A stretch of DNA of 64,000 bases, from the NCBI RefSeq assembly GCF_000526775.1, contig NZ_JAGS01000001.1, positions 2,356,001 through 2,420,000 of the forward strand, given 5' to 3'. The stretch is from Ruminococcus albus AD2013. Lineage in GTDB: Bacteria; Bacillota; Clostridia; Oscillospirales; Ruminococcaceae. The position numbers and the translations under genes were made by a program. This document shows, piece by piece, positions 62,599 to 64,000 of the stretch. Position 1 is the first letter of the stretch; every line of letters starts with the position of its first letter. The notes beneath the pieces were generated by a model. That model did not search any database, was not told where the DNA came from, and saw only the letters and a list, made by a program, of their open reading frames with translations.

Positions 62599-62625
62599 GG
62601 AAAGCTCTCTTTTGAGGGCTTTTTT
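62599..62625 (+). terminator. Terminator of the GH3 operon
   Basis: AGC-CTC / GAG-GCT arms with an outer CGC/GCG pair around a TTTT loop, then TTTTTT. Confidence 0.72.
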
Positions 62626-62709
62626 GCGTATATAACAAACTTTTGGCATTGTACAATTTGCACTATCGGCTATCCGATTTCTTATGTTATGCTGTAACAT
62701 CCAACAAAA

Positions 62710-62789
62710 GTGACAAATTTATCACATCAGGCATTGACAAATGCAATTCTGTGTGATATTATTGTCACATAAGGTGATGAATATATCAC
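62710..62789 (+). promoter_or_regulatory. Three operator-like dyads around a promoter
   Basis: GTGACAAATTTATCAC (62710-62725), TGTGATATTATTGTCACA (62752-62769) and GTGATGAATATATCAC (62774-62789) share a GTGA-TCAC dyad. Centres are 43 and 21 bp apart; the middle copy covers the -10 box. The regulator encoded at the operon end (63951) is the natural candidate to bind them. Confidence 0.65.
62734..62762 (+). promoter_or_regulatory. Promoter of the 62861-64000 operon
   Basis: TTGACA (62734-62739), 17 bp, TATTAT (62757-62762). Confidence 0.83.
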
Positions 62790-62860
62790 TTCTTGCTTTT
62801 ATAAAGGCTTTGACAGAAAACAAAAAGACAGCAGAACAAAAGACATACGGAGGCATTATT

Positions 62861-63421
62861 ATGCGTGACAATGAGAAAGTCAGACAACTGTATAAGGAAT
62901 ATCAGCGCAAAGATATCACCCGCGCCGAAAGACGGGAAATGCTTGAAAAGATAGCACGCGAACGCTACAAGACAGACCCGAGAAAGTCCATAAGTGTCAA
63001 GGGACAGGCAGTGGTAAATCTGCTTCTGGGTGTGGTTATGACGGTGATAGCTGTAGCGGCGATGATATCAAGGTCGATAGGCAGTATCAGACAGCAGACC
63101 CCGGCTGTTGTGGCGGCGACAGCAGTTTATGTTGTGCTGCTGATAATATCCGGAAGATATAAAAAAGAGCCCGAGGACGAGCTCGCCAAGGAGCTTATGC
63201 TGAAAGCTACTGCATATTCGGCTAAAGGGCTGATAATCTCCACCATGGTGTTTGGTATGGCAGTTAATATGGCTTGCAACCGCATACATAAAGATTCTGT
63301 AAAGATAACAGGAGAAATGATCATGTGGTACGGCTACCTGATGATAGGTATGTATTATGTGCTGAGGAACGCTTTTTATCTCTGGCTGGACAGAACTCCC
63401 GAGTCTGAGGAGGAAGCATGA
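62861..63421 (+). CDS. Four-helix membrane protein, unknown (paralogue A)
   Basis: 186 residues. A charged, helical N-terminus (1-50) precedes four transmembrane helices (about 52-72, 81-97, 123-142, 151-173). A short cytoplasmic-looking motif EPEDELAKELMLKA lies between helices 2 and 3 and has a counterpart in the next gene. Family not recognised. ATG 62861 has CGGAGG seven bases upstream; longer in-frame starts fall in the promoter. Confidence 0.72.
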   Translation: MRDNEKVRQLYKEYQRKDITRAERREMLEKIARERYKTDPRKSISVKGQAVVNLLLGVVMTVIAVAAMISRSIGSIRQQTPAVVAATAVYVVLLIISGRYKKEPEDELAKELMLKATAYSAKGLIISTMVFGMAVNMACNRIHKDSVKITGEMIMWYGYLMIGMYYVLRNAFYLWLDRTPESEEEA

Positions 63422-63424
63422 CCT

Positions 63425-63949
63425 ATGATACATAATAGAAATATCTCCCCGGATATATTTAGGGAAAACTACAAAAAGGACAGGCGCAAACCAATGCCAT
63501 TGCGTGCTCATACCAAACTAAACGCTGTAACAGCGATGTTTGCGGGATCACTCTTCTTTTGGTCAATGGTATCTACCGATGTGATAGGCTTTGATGGAAA
63601 GGACAACCCCGCAGACATAGTGATATTCGCGGTACTGGGATTGGGTATGTTCATAAGCGGCTTCATCTGGTGCATGAATCTCGCTTCATACAAATTGGAA
63701 CCCGATGACGAAATGTCAGAACAGTTGCGCGGGAAGGCAAACGGCATGGCTTTTCTGGTATGGTTCTCTTTGGCACTGTCAGTGTTTTTACTGCTGGAAT
63801 ATTTCCAACCGGGGGCAACTTCAGCGATCATGAAATTTTCCAATTCGTATATGCTGATAATAAGCGGCATATTAACATATGATTCCGTAAGGCATTTTCT
63901 GTTCCTTATGATTGACAAGGACGAAAAGATCCCTGCAAAGGAGGAATGA
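63425..63949 (+). CDS. Four-helix membrane protein, unknown (paralogue B)
   Basis: 174 residues with the same plan as the preceding gene: charged N-terminus, helices at about 33-52, 62-86, 106-126 and 137-160, and an EPDDEMSEQLRGKA motif between helices 2 and 3. The pair probably arose by duplication and may form one complex. It starts three bases past the previous stop and uses a GGAGG inside that gene's end. It is followed by an XRE regulator after one base. Confidence 0.72.
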   Translation: MIHNRNISPDIFRENYKKDRRKPMPLRAHTKLNAVTAMFAGSLFFWSMVSTDVIGFDGKDNPADIVIFAVLGLGMFISGFIWCMNLASYKLEPDDEMSEQLRGKANGMAFLVWFSLALSVFLLLEYFQPGATSAIMKFSNSYMLIISGILTYDSVRHFLFLMIDKDEKIPAKEE

Positions 63950-63950
63950 T

Positions 63951-64000
63951 ATGCCCGAACTGAAAACACGACTAAAGGAACTCAGAGCTTCGAGAGATAT
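63951..64000 (+). CDS. XRE-family regulator, N-terminal fragment
   Basis: The first 16 complete codons read MPELKTRLKELRASRD, the usual opening of Cro/CI-type regulators that are encoded with small membrane proteins. AAAGGAGG lies six bases upstream. The rest is beyond the window. Confidence 0.75.
   Translation, partial: MPELKTRLKELRASRD

Overview
The window looks like the chromosome of a cellulolytic, Gram-positive Clostridia of the Ruminococcus type (Oscillospiraceae/Ruminococcaceae). The evidence is a secreted dockerin protein (12666-16844), a membrane-anchored GH5 cellulase (50452-52395), a GH3 glycosidase locus under an AraC regulator (58358-62549), a PPi-type phosphofructokinase, a Cna_B adhesin with a sortase-like tail, strong GGAGG ribosome sites, and sigma-A promoters that nearly all have a 17-bp spacer. 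The species is an inference. There is no phage, IS element, rRNA or CRISPR array. The window is cut inside a gene at both ends.

Layout. 1-1.6 kb: two tandem paralogous secreted proteins with duplicated promoters. 1.7-8.5 kb: a uvrB / membrane glycosyltransferase / uvrA operon with a LexA-type box at its promoter. 8.6-10.1 kb: rsmG, then a histone-like DUF6465-type protein and HU. 10.5-12.5 kb: a zinc-ribbon membrane protein and a hypoxanthine-DNA glycosylase. 12.6-16.9 kb: a dockerin protein with five FN3/SH3-like repeats and a C39-like peptidase domain. 16.9-20 kb: a histidine kinase, DUF378 protein, probable small RNA, response regulator and ArsC/Spx-like protein. 20-22 kb: a TSCPD protein and an aminotransferase. 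22.3-24.7 kb: a Q/N-repeat TerD protein and an AIM24 protein. 24.8-32 kb: a 2401-residue adhesin. 33.5-34.5 kb: smpB and tmRNA. 34.6-40.5 kb: surface and membrane proteins, a transglutaminase-like protein and a CorC-type CBS protein. 40.9-42.7 kb: a probably frameshifted zinc-ribbon membrane protein, an XRE regulator and a gene whose promoter carries two LexA-type boxes. 42.8-49.5 kb: a Na/Pi transporter, an L,D-transpeptidase, a lipoprotein, aroQ, a SUKH protein and an M24 peptidase. 49.5-50.2 kb: a tRNA operon (Val, Asp, Phe, Gly-GCC, a divergent Gly-UCC, Gly-CCC). 50.4-58.3 kb: GH5, SulP and AEC transporters, a CD1247-type protein, efp and pfp. 58.3-62.6 kb: the AraC / DUF4380 / GH3 locus. 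62.7-64 kb: two paralogous four-helix membrane proteins and the start of an XRE regulator, behind a promoter with three operator-like dyads.

How the genes fit together. Cellulose and hemicellulose use is represented by GH5, GH3, the dockerin protein and possibly the adhesin. DNA repair is represented by uvrA, uvrB, the glycosylase and the LexA-box gene. Translation quality control and cell-envelope functions make up most of the rest.

Most unusual items: the divergent tRNA-Gly(UCC), whose D- and T-loop changes suggest it may not serve ordinary translation; a promoter-to-terminator small RNA with a CU-rich segment; a twin-LexA-box gene of unknown function; and the prion-like TerD repeat protein paired with AIM24.
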